From CAZMGV01 sp964565925 (GTDB taxonomy: Bacteria > JAGRBM01 > JAHCIT01), in the NCBI GenBank assembly GCA_964565925.1, contig CAZMGV010000004.1:62001-126000 (forward strand): 64,000 nucleotides of DNA. Reading direction: 5' to 3'. The notes under the pieces were generated by a model. The model searched no databases. It worked only from the letters and a program-made list of their open reading frames with translations, and was not told where the DNA came from. Both the position numbers and the translations under genes were made by a program. Below, in pieces: positions 7,680 through 16,483 of this stretch (position 1 is its first letter; every line of letters begins with the position of its first letter).

Positions 7680-10543
7680 GGCACCACCTCAATGCAGCGT
7701 TCGCACAGATCCCCATGCAGCTTGAAGGTCCCGACCTTCGCCGTGTGATGCCAGCAGCGGGCGCAGCGCGTACCTCCGGCCTTGGCCACCGATACCGACA
7801 GCGCATCGCCGTCGGGCAGCAGGTCGAAACCGGAAACCACGAAAAACTCTTCCAGCAGCGACAGACGGCCCGCCGGTTGTTCAGTATAGAGCTTTCGGTG
7901 CGCTTCCGTCAGCGTCCCCTTGAGCGGCCTCAGCGCCACGGCTGCTTCTTCGGACTTTCCGATCTGGCCGCTCACCCGGAACTTCTCGAGCTCCAGGTTC
8001 ACGGCTTCGCGCAAACCCGCCAGCGGCTCGAACCGGGCGACCGTCTCGTGGAACGATTTCAGTTCGGCTTCCGTGAAGCGCGGGATGTCGTTCATGAATA
8101 CCGACTCGGGCGCAAAGGCATCGCGACCCGCCGGGGTGCCCGGACACTGCTTCTGGATCTCCAGCCAGGTCTCCTCGCAGGTAAATGAACAAACCGGCGC
8201 AAAAGCGGTCACGAGCGTAATGAGCACGTCGTACATTGCGCTCTGGGTGGCGCGACGCCATGGATCATCCGCCTTCAGGATATACAGCCGGTCCTTGGTG
8301 GCGTTTGCATACACTGCCGACAGATCCACGGTCACGAACTGGTTGAGGCCGTGGAACACCTTGTGAAACTCGTAGCTTTCGTACGCCTGACGGATGTCGC
8401 TCGCCAGAATTCCCGCCCCGGCCGTGATCCACTGGTCGAGCAGCGGGCGGTCCGTGAACGGGACGTGGTTCGCCGCCGGAGAGAACCCGTCCAGGCAGCC
8501 GAGCAGGTGCCGCAGCGAGTTGCGGAACTTGCGGTACATCTCCGAGAGGCGCTGCAGGATTTCGTCCCCGAAATGGATGTCGTTACGATAATCTTCCGCA
8601 GCCACCCACAGGCGGAACAGTTCCGGCCCGCTGGCCGTCAGCGTTTTCTCGGGCGGCGTGTAGGTCGGGTTCGATTTCGAATACTTCTTGCCCTGCTCGT
8701 CCACAACGAAGCCGTGCGTGAGTACCGCCTTGTAGGGCGGCTTCCCGCGGGTGCCCATCGAAGCCAGCAGCGACGAGTGGAACCAGCCCCTGTGCTGGTC
8801 CGAGCCTTCCAGATACAGGTCGGCCGGGAACTGGAGTTCCGGGCGGTTTTCAAGCACCGCCGCGAAAGAAACGCCCGAATCGAACCAGACGTCCAGAATA
8901 TCGCGGCCCTTCTTCCAGTCCGCGCCCTTGCACTTGGGGCAGCTGTAACCCGAGGGCAGCAAATCTTTCGGCTCGCCCGAGAACCACACCTCGATGCCGC
9001 CCTGCTCGATCTTCTTAGCCACCGCTTCGACCAGATCGGGGGTCGCTTCCACGTGTCCGCACGAACCGCATTCGTAGCTCACGATCGGCACGCCCCAGAC
9101 GCGCTGGCGCGAAATGCACCAGTCGGGACGGTTCGCCACCATGTTGTAGATACGGTCCCTGCCCCACGGGGGAATCCACTGCACGCCCTTGTCGATGGCG
9201 TCGAGCGACCGCTTGCGCAGGCCGTCGTGCTCCAGCGAGATGAACCACTGGGGCGTCGCCCGGAAGATCACCGGCTTCTTGGAACGCCAGCAGTGCGGAT
9301 AGCTGTGCTTGAGCTTGCTGTGGCCGAGCAGCGCGCCAGAGGCGTCGAGTTTCTCGACCACCTTCGGATTGGCATCAAACACCTGCAGGCCGACCAGGTC
9401 CTTCAGGCTTTCGTCGAGTTCGCTGGTGTAGCGGCCACGCGAATCGACCGGCGAATAGACGTCGAGCCCGTACTGCCGGCCGATGACATAGTCCTCCGCG
9501 CCGTGGCCGGGCGCCGTATGCACCACACCCGTGCCCGCTTCGAGCGTCACATGCTCGCCCAGCATGATGAGGGATTTCTTCCCCGTCAGCGGGTGTTTGG
9601 CATATTTGCGGTCCAGGTGTTTTACCTTGAAGGTCGCCAGCACCGAAACATCCGTCAGCTGGCACCCGGCAGTAACGCCTTCCAGAAGTCCCTTGGCGAC
9701 CACCAGAACGCGCTTATTCCCCTTCGCATCGGTCGCACGCACGGCGACGTAGTCGAACTCGGGGTGCATCGAAAGGCCGAGGTTCGCGGGTATTGTCCAC
9801 GGGGTCGTCGTCCAGATGACGATCTCCGGCTTCTCGCCCTTGAGTTCAGGTGCGATCTCCGCGCCATCGCCGTCATACACGAAAGCCACGTACACCGACG
9901 GCGAGACGTGATCCTCGTATTCAACTTCGGCTTCGGCGAGGGACGTCTCGAGCGCCCAGCTCCAGTAGACCGGCTTGTTCTGGCGGTAGACGTAACCCGC
10001 CTTCAGGAACCGGCCGAACTCCCTAAGGATCGCCGCCTCGTAGTCCTTCGTCATCGTGCGGTAGCAGTTGTCGTAGTCGGCCAGAATGCCCAGCTGCTTG
10101 AACTCGCCGCCCTGGATGCCGACAAACTCTCCGGCGTACTGCCGGCAAGCGGCGACCATCTCGGCTGCCGTGGGCGTCTGCTTCTTCGCCCGGAAGTTCT
10201 CGGCCACCTTCTGCTCGATCGGCAGGCCGTGGCAGTCCCAGCCGGGCACATACGGCGCCGTGTGGGTGCCGGACATGTTCCAGTATTTGACGATGATGTC
10301 CTTCAGGACCTTGTTGAGAATATGCCCGTGATGGATATGGCCGTTTGCGTACGGCGGGCCGTCGTGCAGGATGAACTTCGGCCGGTTTTTCCCTGAAGAA
10401 CGGGCGACCATCTTCCCGTAGGCGCCGGACTTCTGCCAGGTATCGACGAAACCGGGCGCGCGCTTCGCCATGTCGGCGCGCATGGGGAAAGCCGTTTTCG
10501 GCAGAAGGATCGTGCTTGAGTAGGGATTGTCGTTTTTGGCCAT
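7676..10543 (-). CDS. ileS: Isoleucyl-tRNA synthetase
   Basis: This is a full-length class I synthetase of 955 residues that charges tRNA-Ile. It has the HIGH-type motif PYANGHIHHGHILNKVLKD, the editing-domain pieces WTTTPWTIPANLGL and GTGVVHTAPGHGAEDY, and DVWFDSGVSFAAV. The KMSKS loop is GKKYSKSNPTY, with Tyr for Met. A C-terminal zinc knuckle reads CARCWHHT...CERC. The first gene of ileS-lspA-lgt. A possible promoter (TTGCGG, 18 bases, TATAGA at 10560-10589) lies just upstream but would leave a leader of only about 10 nt. Confidence 0.98.
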   Translation of the reverse strand: MAKNDNPYSSTILLPKTAFPMRADMAKRAPGFVDTWQKSGAYGKMVARSSGKNRPKFILHDGPPYANGHIHHGHILNKVLKDIIVKYWNMSGTHTAPYVPGWDCHGLPIEQKVAENFRAKKQTPTAAEMVAACRQYAGEFVGIQGGEFKQLGILADYDNCYRTMTKDYEAAILREFGRFLKAGYVYRQNKPVYWSWALETSLAEAEVEYEDHVSPSVYVAFVYDGDGAEIAPELKGEKPEIVIWTTTPWTIPANLGLSMHPEFDYVAVRATDAKGNKRVLVVAKGLLEGVTAGCQLTDVSVLATFKVKHLDRKYAKHPLTGKKSLIMLGEHVTLEAGTGVVHTAPGHGAEDYVIGRQYGLDVYSPVDSRGRYTSELDESLKDLVGLQVFDANPKVVEKLDASGALLGHSKLKHSYPHCWRSKKPVIFRATPQWFISLEHDGLRKRSLDAIDKGVQWIPPWGRDRIYNMVANRPDWCISRQRVWGVPIVSYECGSCGHVEATPDLVEAVAKKIEQGGIEVWFSGEPKDLLPSGYSCPKCKGADWKKGRDILDVWFDSGVSFAAVLENRPELQFPADLYLEGSDQHRGWFHSSLLASMGTRGKPPYKAVLTHGFVVDEQGKKYSKSNPTYTPPEKTLTASGPELFRLWVAAEDYRNDIHFGDEILQRLSEMYRKFRNSLRHLLGCLDGFSPAANHVPFTDRPLLDQWITAGAGILASDIRQAYESYEFHKVFHGLNQFVTVDLSAVYANATKDRLYILKADDPWRRATQSAMYDVLITLVTAFAPVCSFTCEETWLEIQKQCPGTPAGRDAFAPESVFMNDIPRFTEAELKSFHETVARFEPLAGLREAVNLELEKFRVSGQIGKSEEAAVALRPLKGTLTEAHRKLYTEQPAGRLSLLEEFFVVSGFDLLPDGDALSVSVAKAGGTRCARCWHHTAKVGTFKLHGDLCERCIEVVP

Positions 10544-10610
10544 GTTCGTAAGGTCTGACTCTATAGAACGGGGCGGAAACCGCCCGCAAGTGGATTAGCC
10601 CTGAAAAGGA

Positions 10611-10642
10611 ACAGGGGGCGAACCCTGTAGGCCGCCCCCTGT
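10611..10642 (-). terminator. Rho-independent terminator after rplC
   Basis: A perfect 10-base inverted repeat (ACAGGGGGCG / CGCCCCCTGT) with a 12-base spacer lies 24 bases beyond the rplC stop on the minus strand. It is followed by the T-rich TCCTTTTC. It would separate rplC from ileS. Confidence 0.65.
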
Positions 10643-10666
10643 CTGAACCCGTCTTAACCTTTTGGG

Positions 10667-11341
10667 TCAGCTCTTCTTGTGAGCCTTGCGGGCGACGGCC
10701 TTGCGGGCCTTCTGGACATATACCGGCCCGTTAATCGGACCCGGCACGCCACCCTGAATGAGAAGAACGTTCTCTTCCGGGCGGACCTGGATGACCTTGA
10801 AATTCTGCACAGTCACGTTTTCGGTGCCCATGCGGCCGGGCATGCGCTTCAGCTTCCACACCTTACCGGGGTGTTCACGGGCCGAGATACCGCCGCCGTG
10901 ACGGAAGTATTCGTGCGTACCGTGAGAGGCCCGGAAGCCGCTCATCAGGTGGCGCTTCATCACGCCCGCGAAGCCCTTGCCTTTGGAGACGCCCTTGACG
11001 TCAACCAGCTCGCCTTCTTCGAAACCCTTCACAGTGATTTCTTCGCCGACGTTCAGCTTGGCCAGCTCTTCAGGGGCCAGGCGGACTTCACGGACGTTGG
11101 CCAGCGGTTCGGAGTTGAGCTTCTGGAACCGGCCGAGATCGGCCTTGTTCGTGTTGTAGCTCTTCTTCGCGCCGAAGCCGATCTGGATCGCTTCGTAGCC
11201 GTCCTTTTCCTTGGTCTTCTTCGTGAGAATCTTGCACGGACCGGCCTGGATGACCGTCACGTTCACACGGGTGCCGTCCTTGGCGAATACGCTGGTCTGG
11301 CCGAGCTTGGTTCCGAGAATGCCGAAAGTGTCGATGCGCAT
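10667..11341 (-). CDS. rplC: 50S ribosomal protein L3, orphan copy
   Basis: At 224 residues this is a full-length L3: MRIDTFGILGTKLGQTSVF at the start, a central FRASHGTHEYFRHGG loop and KRMPGRMGTENVTVQNF. The C-terminus is Lys-rich. ATG 11341 follows GGAAGGATATTTCC, a good ribosome-binding site; the longer frame to 11416 encodes nothing L3-like. L3 normally sits between rpsJ and rplD in the S10 operon. Here it stands alone between ileS and a DUF4340 gene, with its own promoter, a leader of about 200 nt and a terminator. Whether a second copy exists elsewhere cannot be seen. Confidence 0.96.
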   Translation of the reverse strand: MRIDTFGILGTKLGQTSVFAKDGTRVNVTVIQAGPCKILTKKTKEKDGYEAIQIGFGAKKSYNTNKADLGRFQKLNSEPLANVREVRLAPEELAKLNVGEEITVKGFEEGELVDVKGVSKGKGFAGVMKRHLMSGFRASHGTHEYFRHGGGISAREHPGKVWKLKRMPGRMGTENVTVQNFKVIQVRPEENVLLIQGGVPGPINGPVYVQKARKAVARKAHKKS

Positions 11342-11544
11342 GGAAATATCCTTCCGGGGACTTATCGTCCGCCTGAGGGCTGATGCCCCGGGGCGGTGTC
11401 CCTGTGGTCTGGGCACTGGCGCTGATCGGCGGGGCTCCGGCCTCTGCGTGGAGGCCTTTGCGCCGCGCCGGCTCTTTGACGGAGCCGGGCTCGCTTTCCG
11501 GTGCGTAAATCGGTTCCCTGACCGGAATGGTTCCGTCCAAGGGG
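11342..11544 (-). ncRNA. Structured 5' leader of rplC
   Basis: The stretch between the predicted rplC transcription start and its ATG is about 200 nt with no supported gene. It holds two perfect hairpins. One is CCGGCTC/GAGCCGG with a 7-base loop at 11468-11488; the other is GGCCTC/GAGGCC with a 6-base loop at 11439-11456. A long structured leader before a lone ribosomal-protein gene suggests autogenous control by L3, but this is inference from layout only. Confidence 0.4.
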
Positions 11545-11550
11545 ACCCTC

Positions 11551-11579
11551 ATGTAGGCGGAACGAAGGGTCCTTGTCAA
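11551..11579 (-). promoter_or_regulatory. rplC: Sigma-70-type promoter of rplC
   Basis: On the minus strand a perfect -35 TTGACA (11574-11579) is followed after 17 bases by CTACAT (11551-11556) as a moderate -10. The start would be near 11544, about 200 bases before the rplC ATG. The DUF4340 gene upstream ends at 11616, so this promoter is intergenic. Confidence 0.6.
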
Positions 11580-11615
11580 CGGCTCTGCTTTGAGACGTAA
11601 ACCACTGATATTATT

Positions 11616-12680
11616 TCATTTTTTGTCATCAGGTGCAGATTCAGGCGCCGGTTCAGACGGTTTCTCGCCGGTTTCAGCCGACGGTTGAGTCGCTTTGGCC
11701 GGTTCTTCGTCCTTCTTCGGTTCGTCCTTTACCGTGAGCCAATCCGGGCCGGAGGGCATCTGGTCCATGCTGAACTTCGAGACCTGAACGATCTCTCCGA
11801 ATTTGTCCGACCAGACCCAGGTCCCGTCAGTCTGCGGCTCTTTCACCCCGAACCGGACACGGTCCAGCAGGTCGCCCTTTTCGCCGCTCAGCGTGACATC
11901 CAGCTGGGCAATATCGATACCGCGGTCCGCAAAAGCGCTTTCGCCCTCGCCGGTAAACTTGGCCGCCCGGAGCAACCGCAGTTCGGAGAGGAAATCCTCG
12001 AGATGGTTCGTGTCCACCTTGCCCAGCTTCGGATCGGAGAACTTCCACCCGTCCGGGGTGCGGTTCAGTTCCGCGTCCCTGTTTACAGACCCGCGCCAGT
12101 GGACAGTCACCTTGAACACCTTGGCCGGTTCGGTCCGGACGAGCTTCTTGTTCCGCAGGTCGTCCGGCGAGCGTTCGAACGGCTGAAGGTCGAACGACTT
12201 GGCGACGTAAGTGTCTTTGTCGAGCCGTATGTATCTCGACGCCTGAATGGGTGAGTTGCCGCCCAGCATGAATACCGAGGGCGGCTTTCCCTTCAACTTC
12301 AGCGTGATCTTCTGCTTGGGGTTGTCGAGTCCGAAGTCGGCGTCCGTCGCCTTGCCGCCGTCCAGTTCCAGCTTCCTCGCCTTCAGGGAATTGAGTGCGC
12401 TCACCAGATCTCCGGCCGAGGCCTGGTCGCCCTCATAGGTCTTGCCGAGGGAAGTCACCTGCCAGGTTTCCGGAGCCGACTGCACGACCGTCATCGTGCT
12501 TGAACCTTCGAAACCGATCTCTTCCACGTCTTTCACTTCAACCGTGAAGACCCTGGTGCCCTCTTCCTTCTTGTCGGCTTCCGTTTCGGCCGGCTTCTTG
12601 GATTCGACAAACCACATATAGCCGCCCAGCGCCAGAGTGACGGCGGCCAGCAGCAGCGTGTTACGGAGTTCCTTGTTCAT
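11616..12680 (-). CDS. DUF4340 domain protein of the Gld-type exporter cassette
   Basis: This 354-residue protein has a single N-terminal membrane anchor (LLLAAVTLALGGYMWFV). An extracytoplasmic region with the DUF4340 pattern follows: VFTVEVKDVEEIGFEG, DFGLDNPKQKITLKLKG, ASRYIRLDKDTYVAKSFD, LRNKKLVRTEPAKVFKVTV. It ends in a charged Lys/Glu/Pro tail of about 50 residues. DUF4340 genes habitually follow GldG-type genes, as here, 38 bases after the GldG-like stop. Probably a periplasmic-facing accessory of the exporter; substrate unknown. Confidence 0.85.
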   Translation of the reverse strand: MNKELRNTLLLAAVTLALGGYMWFVESKKPAETEADKKEEGTRVFTVEVKDVEEIGFEGSSTMTVVQSAPETWQVTSLGKTYEGDQASAGDLVSALNSLKARKLELDGGKATDADFGLDNPKQKITLKLKGKPPSVFMLGGNSPIQASRYIRLDKDTYVAKSFDLQPFERSPDDLRNKKLVRTEPAKVFKVTVHWRGSVNRDAELNRTPDGWKFSDPKLGKVDTNHLEDFLSELRLLRAAKFTGEGESAFADRGIDIAQLDVTLSGEKGDLLDRVRFGVKEPQTDGTWVWSDKFGEIVQVSKFSMDQMPSGPDWLTVKDEPKKDEEPAKATQPSAETGEKPSEPAPESAPDDKK

Positions 12681-12718
12681 AGGTCGGTGTCTCCAGCGCG
12701 TAGCGATTCAGACCGGAA

Positions 12719-14386
12719 TCAGAGCCGGCGGCGGCGTGCCCATATATACACGCCAAGACCCACCAGCAGGACCGGAAACAGCAACGCAGGTACATTCGTG
12801 ATAAAGCGGCTGTAGCTTTCGGACGGAAGATCGATCGGTTTCTCGCCCTTTTTCTTCGGCCGGATGGAGATCAGGTCGCCTTCGCCGATCGCCCAGCTGA
12901 CCGAGTTCATGAACAGGTCCGAGTTCCCGAAGTAGTTGGAATACTGGTTCGTCATGAAGTCGGAATCCCCCGCCACCACGAACCGGGCGTCGCGGGTCTT
13001 GGACTTGCCGTCGTCCGCCTTGGCTTCGCCGGCGGGAGCGGATTCGTCTTCCTTTTTCGAGTCGTCCTTCGGGGCTGCTTCCGCCGCCGGATTTTTCACG
13101 AGCTTGTAGCCGGCGATCATGAGCTTGAGCGGCCCCTCTGCATCCTGCCCCTTGTCGGGCCGGGGCTGCACACCCTTGGTCAGGTTTGTTTCGCCCCAGG
13201 CGTCCTCACTGGAAAATACCAGAGGGGTCGCCATCGCGTTGGGATCGGTGTCCGAGGTTCCCACGACAACTTCCAGCGACCGGGCCAGCGGGAAGATCGT
13301 CTGCACGTTGCTCATCTTCTCGCTGATCGCATGCTTGCCGTAGGAATCGGCGATCGGCGCGAGGAAGTTCTGGCCCGTAACCTGGTTGATCGGATTGGCG
13401 TCGACGATAACGTCGGTTCGGGCCTTCACGTTGAACCGCCGGAGCAGTTCGTGCTGATCCGGCGTCTGCGGATCAAGAAGCGCGATCACCCCGCCCGCCT
13501 GGTTCTGGATGAACGTCTCGATGAACCCGATCTCGGCGTCATCAAAGGCCTTTGCGGGCCCGGCGATGACAATCACGCTGCACTTGGGGTCCACTCCCTG
13601 ATTGGCCGCGATATTGATTGTCCGGGACTGGTAACCCTGTCCGGTCAGTTCGCCCTTGATCGAGGAGAGCCCGGAACCTTCCGACGACTCCAGATCCCTT
13701 TCACCATGCCCGGTGGTAAAGCAGACGGTCTTTTCGGCCTCGCGGGTGATCTTGATCAGCCCTCGGGTGATGTCCTGCTCGTCGGTTCCCGACAGCGTCT
13801 GCTTGCGGTCGCCGCTCTCCATGATGACGGTTCCGGCCATCCCGATGTTGTAGGCCTTGGTCGTCACCGGGTCGGCGTCGGGATCGACGAATCTAACCGA
13901 GATTTTCGGCGTGACTTCCGTATACAGCTCGACGGTTTCCCTGAACTTGTCCTTCTCGGGCTGTCCGGACTTGAAGAACGCCAGCACCTGGACCTCGTTC
14001 GCGAGCCCCTTCGCCACGTCCACGGACTGCTGGGCAAGCGTGTGGGCCTGCTCTTCGGTCAGGTCCCACTTCTTGTAGTTGCGGCTGCTGAAATAGTTGA
14101 TGAACACGAGCAGCGCCGCGACGAGCCCTATCTGCACGAGCGCACCGGCCGTGCGGAGTGTCCCGCGAGCCTTGAGCGCACCGGCGACCGTGTCCCAATC
14201 CCAGGCCACGTATCCGGCCATCATGCTGATGCCGAGCGCGATAATGAGTGTCCAGATATGAACGGTGTCAAAGATCTTCACATCTCCCCGGACTCTCCAG
14301 AACAGGAGTCCGAAGATGACGACCATCACCGAGGCGGCGAACAGCGGCCAGCGGCCCGTTCCTTCGTTTCTGCGCGATTCCTTCAT
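12719..14386 (-). CDS. GldG-family ABC exporter auxiliary protein
   Basis: At about 555 residues it has three N-terminal membrane helices (near residues 15-35, 45-65 and 90-110). A large periplasmic GldG/ABC_transp_aux domain follows: ISVRFVDPDADPVTTKAYNIG, VIVIAGPAKAFDDAEIGFIE and GGVIALLDPQTPDQHELLRRF. A C-terminal helix (LLFPVLLVGLGVYIWARRRRL) ends it. An internal Lys/Asp/Glu-rich insert lies near residues 440-475. ATG 14386 has GGGAGAG eight bases upstream and is preferred to 14419, which would overlap the permease gene. It partners the permease and ATPase next door. Confidence 0.88.
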   Translation of the reverse strand: MKESRRNEGTGRWPLFAASVMVVIFGLLFWRVRGDVKIFDTVHIWTLIIALGISMMAGYVAWDWDTVAGALKARGTLRTAGALVQIGLVAALLVFINYFSSRNYKKWDLTEEQAHTLAQQSVDVAKGLANEVQVLAFFKSGQPEKDKFRETVELYTEVTPKISVRFVDPDADPVTTKAYNIGMAGTVIMESGDRKQTLSGTDEQDITRGLIKITREAEKTVCFTTGHGERDLESSEGSGLSSIKGELTGQGYQSRTINIAANQGVDPKCSVIVIAGPAKAFDDAEIGFIETFIQNQAGGVIALLDPQTPDQHELLRRFNVKARTDVIVDANPINQVTGQNFLAPIADSYGKHAISEKMSNVQTIFPLARSLEVVVGTSDTDPNAMATPLVFSSEDAWGETNLTKGVQPRPDKGQDAEGPLKLMIAGYKLVKNPAAEAAPKDDSKKEDESAPAGEAKADDGKSKTRDARFVVAGDSDFMTNQYSNYFGNSDLFMNSVSWAIGEGDLISIRPKKKGEKPIDLPSESYSRFITNVPALLFPVLLVGLGVYIWARRRRL

Positions 14387-14406
14387 AGCTGTTTCTCTCC
14401 CTGTCC

Positions 14407-15183
14407 CTAGCTGCGCCACTGGCTCGTGCCGAGGACCCGGTGCGTCGCAAACAGGAACAGCGCAGGGATCGACAGGAAATAAACGATGTCTCGGGTATCC
14501 AGGATACCCTTGGCCAGATTGTTGAAGTGCTTGTCGTAGGCCGCGTATTCGATCACCGGCTGCAGCGACGACCCCTGGAAAAGCCCCGCCAGCCAGCCGA
14601 TCACCAGAAGCGTCAGCAGCCCGACGAACGAGATCAGGGACGCCACGATCTGGCTTTCCGTGACCGAACTCGCGAACACGCCGATGCTGGTGAAGGCCAT
14701 CCCCACGAGCAGGATGCCGAAATAGGCGCTGAAGACCGGTTTCACGTCGATCGGGCTGATCTTGTAGAGCGCAGGCGGAATGTAGGCCGTACCCGCCACC
14801 ATGACAGTCACCACGAAGACAGCCGCGAAATACTTCCCGGCCACGATGGACGTTGTCGACACCGGCGAGGTGAACAGCAGTTCATCGGTCTTGAAGGAGC
14901 GTTCTTCGGTAAAAAGCCGCATCGTGATGAGTGGCGTGAAGAACAGCAGGAAAACGACCATGTTCTGGAAAACGCCTTCCGAAAGGATCTCGTTCAGCGC
15001 CGGAATCTGGCCCTTCAGGTAGGGGTTCTCCTGCGACATGAGATAGTTGCGCACGTAGGCATCCAGCATCGCCAGGAAGAACTGCCCCGCCAGAAACAGG
15101 TACCCGCCGATGACCGTCCAGGCCATGGGGCCGCTGAAATAGGCACGGACTTCGCGCCACCAGATTGTCAGGAAACCCTTCAT
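14407..15183 (-). CDS. ABC-2 type permease (GldF-like)
   Basis: At 258 residues with six predicted membrane helices, it contains the family segment FFTPLITMRLFTEERSFKTDELLFTSPVSTTSIVAGKYF typical of GldF/ABC-2 permeases (motif quoted in pieces: LITMRLFTEERS, ELLFTSPVS). It starts two bases after the ATPase stop. Together with the ATPase and GldG-like protein it forms a complete exporter like that required for Bacteroidetes gliding. Homologues are widespread in non-gliding bacteria, so the cargo is not known. Confidence 0.9.
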   Translation of the reverse strand: MKGFLTIWWREVRAYFSGPMAWTVIGGYLFLAGQFFLAMLDAYVRNYLMSQENPYLKGQIPALNEILSEGVFQNMVVFLLFFTPLITMRLFTEERSFKTDELLFTSPVSTTSIVAGKYFAAVFVVTVMVAGTAYIPPALYKISPIDVKPVFSAYFGILLVGMAFTSIGVFASSVTESQIVASLISFVGLLTLLVIGWLAGLFQGSSLQPVIEYAAYDKHFNNLAKGILDTRDIVYFLSIPALFLFATHRVLGTSQWRS

Positions 15184-15185
15184 GA

Positions 15186-16172
15186 TCAGTTCACCTCCGT
15201 AGACGGAACTGCAGGTGCGGCGCCAGACTCCGACGGCGCCGCCGCGTTCTCTTCCGAGGTAAGCCGCCGGAAGATCGATTCCAGAGATTCGGTCGCGCCC
15301 TTGAACTCGAGCAGGCCGTACCCCTTCTCTACCGCGAACCGGGCAATCTCGGACCGGGGGTCGGGGGACACTTCGGTTTCAACCGACAGCTCCGTCTTCC
15401 GGTCGGGGTTCAGCCAGGTGGCGCTGCGCACACCCGCGACCGACAGAAGTTCTTCGGCAGCACCGGGCGCTTCCTTTGCGAACGTCACACGGAGCCGGCG
15501 GACATCGGCGCCCTGCAGCAGCCGTTCGACGCTGTCACTCGCCACGATGCGGCCTTCGTTGATGATCGTCACCTGGCGGCAGGTCTTCTCGACCTCGGAC
15601 AGGATATGGGTGGACAGAATGACCGTCCGTTCTTTCGCGAGATCGGCGATCACGCCGCGCACTTCGATCACCTGGTTCGGATCAAGTCCCGACGTCGGCT
15701 CGTCCAGCACGACAACTCGCGGTTCATGGACGATCGCCTGTGCAATGCCCACGCGCTGGCGGTAACCCTTGGAGAGGTTGCGGATCAGGCGGCCCTTTAC
15801 TTCACCCAGTCCGCACAGCTCCATCGCCCGGTCTACGAGACCGTTGCGGCGGCGCCCTTCGACGCCTTTCAGATCGGCGACAAAACGCAGGTAGTCCTGT
15901 ACGATCATGTCGCCGTAGAGCGGCGGCGTCTCCGGCAGGTAGCCGATCCGCTTTTTCACTTCCTGAGGGTTTGCGATCACATCGAAACCGTCCACGACGA
16001 CCTTACCGGCCGTGGGCGGCAGGTAGCCCGTCAGGCAGCGCATGGTGGTGGTTTTGCCGGCGCCGTTGGGGCCAAGGAACCCCATCACCTGTCCTTCAGC
16101 GACCGTGAAGCTCACGTCGCGGACGGCCAGGTATCCGCCGAAATAACGGTCCAGGTGGGAAACTTCGATCAT
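15186..16172 (-). CDS. ABC transporter ATP-binding protein (GldA-like)
   Basis: This 328-residue ATPase has Walker A GPNGAGKTTTMRCLTG, a Q-loop region GYLPETPPLYGDM, the signature LSKGYRQRVGIAQAI, Walker B VVVLDEPTSGLDP and the switch His in ILSTHILSEVEKTC. A C-terminal DUF4162-like extension follows (LLEFKGATESLESIFRRLT). It energises the adjacent GldF-like permease. First gene of the four-gene minus-strand unit, divergent from the MshEN gene. Confidence 0.93.
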   Translation of the reverse strand: MIEVSHLDRYFGGYLAVRDVSFTVAEGQVMGFLGPNGAGKTTTMRCLTGYLPPTAGKVVVDGFDVIANPQEVKKRIGYLPETPPLYGDMIVQDYLRFVADLKGVEGRRRNGLVDRAMELCGLGEVKGRLIRNLSKGYRQRVGIAQAIVHEPRVVVLDEPTSGLDPNQVIEVRGVIADLAKERTVILSTHILSEVEKTCRQVTIINEGRIVASDSVERLLQGADVRRLRVTFAKEAPGAAEELLSVAGVRSATWLNPDRKTELSVETEVSPDPRSEIARFAVEKGYGLLEFKGATESLESIFRRLTSEENAAAPSESGAAPAVPSTEVN

Positions 16173-16483
16173 TGGCGGGCTCCCTTAACCGGCGGATTCG
16201 ACGAAACTGGAACGAATGGGCAGATGTGCCCCGCTGCCCCCGTCCGCTGGTTTGGCAATTCGGATAATGCCGACCGCCCCGATGGGCAAGAAGACAGGTG
16301 ATTAAAAATCGTTCAACCGCCCGTAAATAGCCCCCGCCCGGCGCTGGCCCGGGCTCACCACTTATGGAAACCTTCCGGCTCCGGTTGCGGGAAACCCGTC
16401 TGTTTGAAACTGCGGAAATGCGGCCTATATTGGCCCCATGGCCGGGCAAAAATGACGTGTACACCGGGAAGGAACCATTCGGA
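16173..16483. promoter_or_regulatory. 311-base divergent intergenic region
   Basis: This gap separates the divergent ABC ATPase and MshEN genes. I see one good plus-strand promoter (16404-16431) and no supported gene, RNA or repeat in the rest. The minus-strand promoter for the ABC cassette must also lie here, but I could not single one out. Confidence 0.5.
16404..16431 (+). promoter_or_regulatory. Sigma-70-type promoter of the MshEN gene
   Basis: TTGAAA (16404-16409), a 16-base spacer, then TATATT (16426-16431). Transcription from here would begin near 16438. That rules out the upstream in-frame starts at 16364 and 16418 and supports the GTG at 16484. Confidence 0.55.

Noticed and set aside
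8351..10396. 681-residue open frame on the plus strand
   Set aside because: It is antisense to ileS, His/Arg/Val-rich and without any family pattern; a GC-rich shadow frame.
10560..10589. TTGCGG-18-TATAGA as the ileS promoter
   Set aside because: It would leave only about 10 nt before the ATG and no ribosome-binding site, so I mention it but do not list it as a feature.
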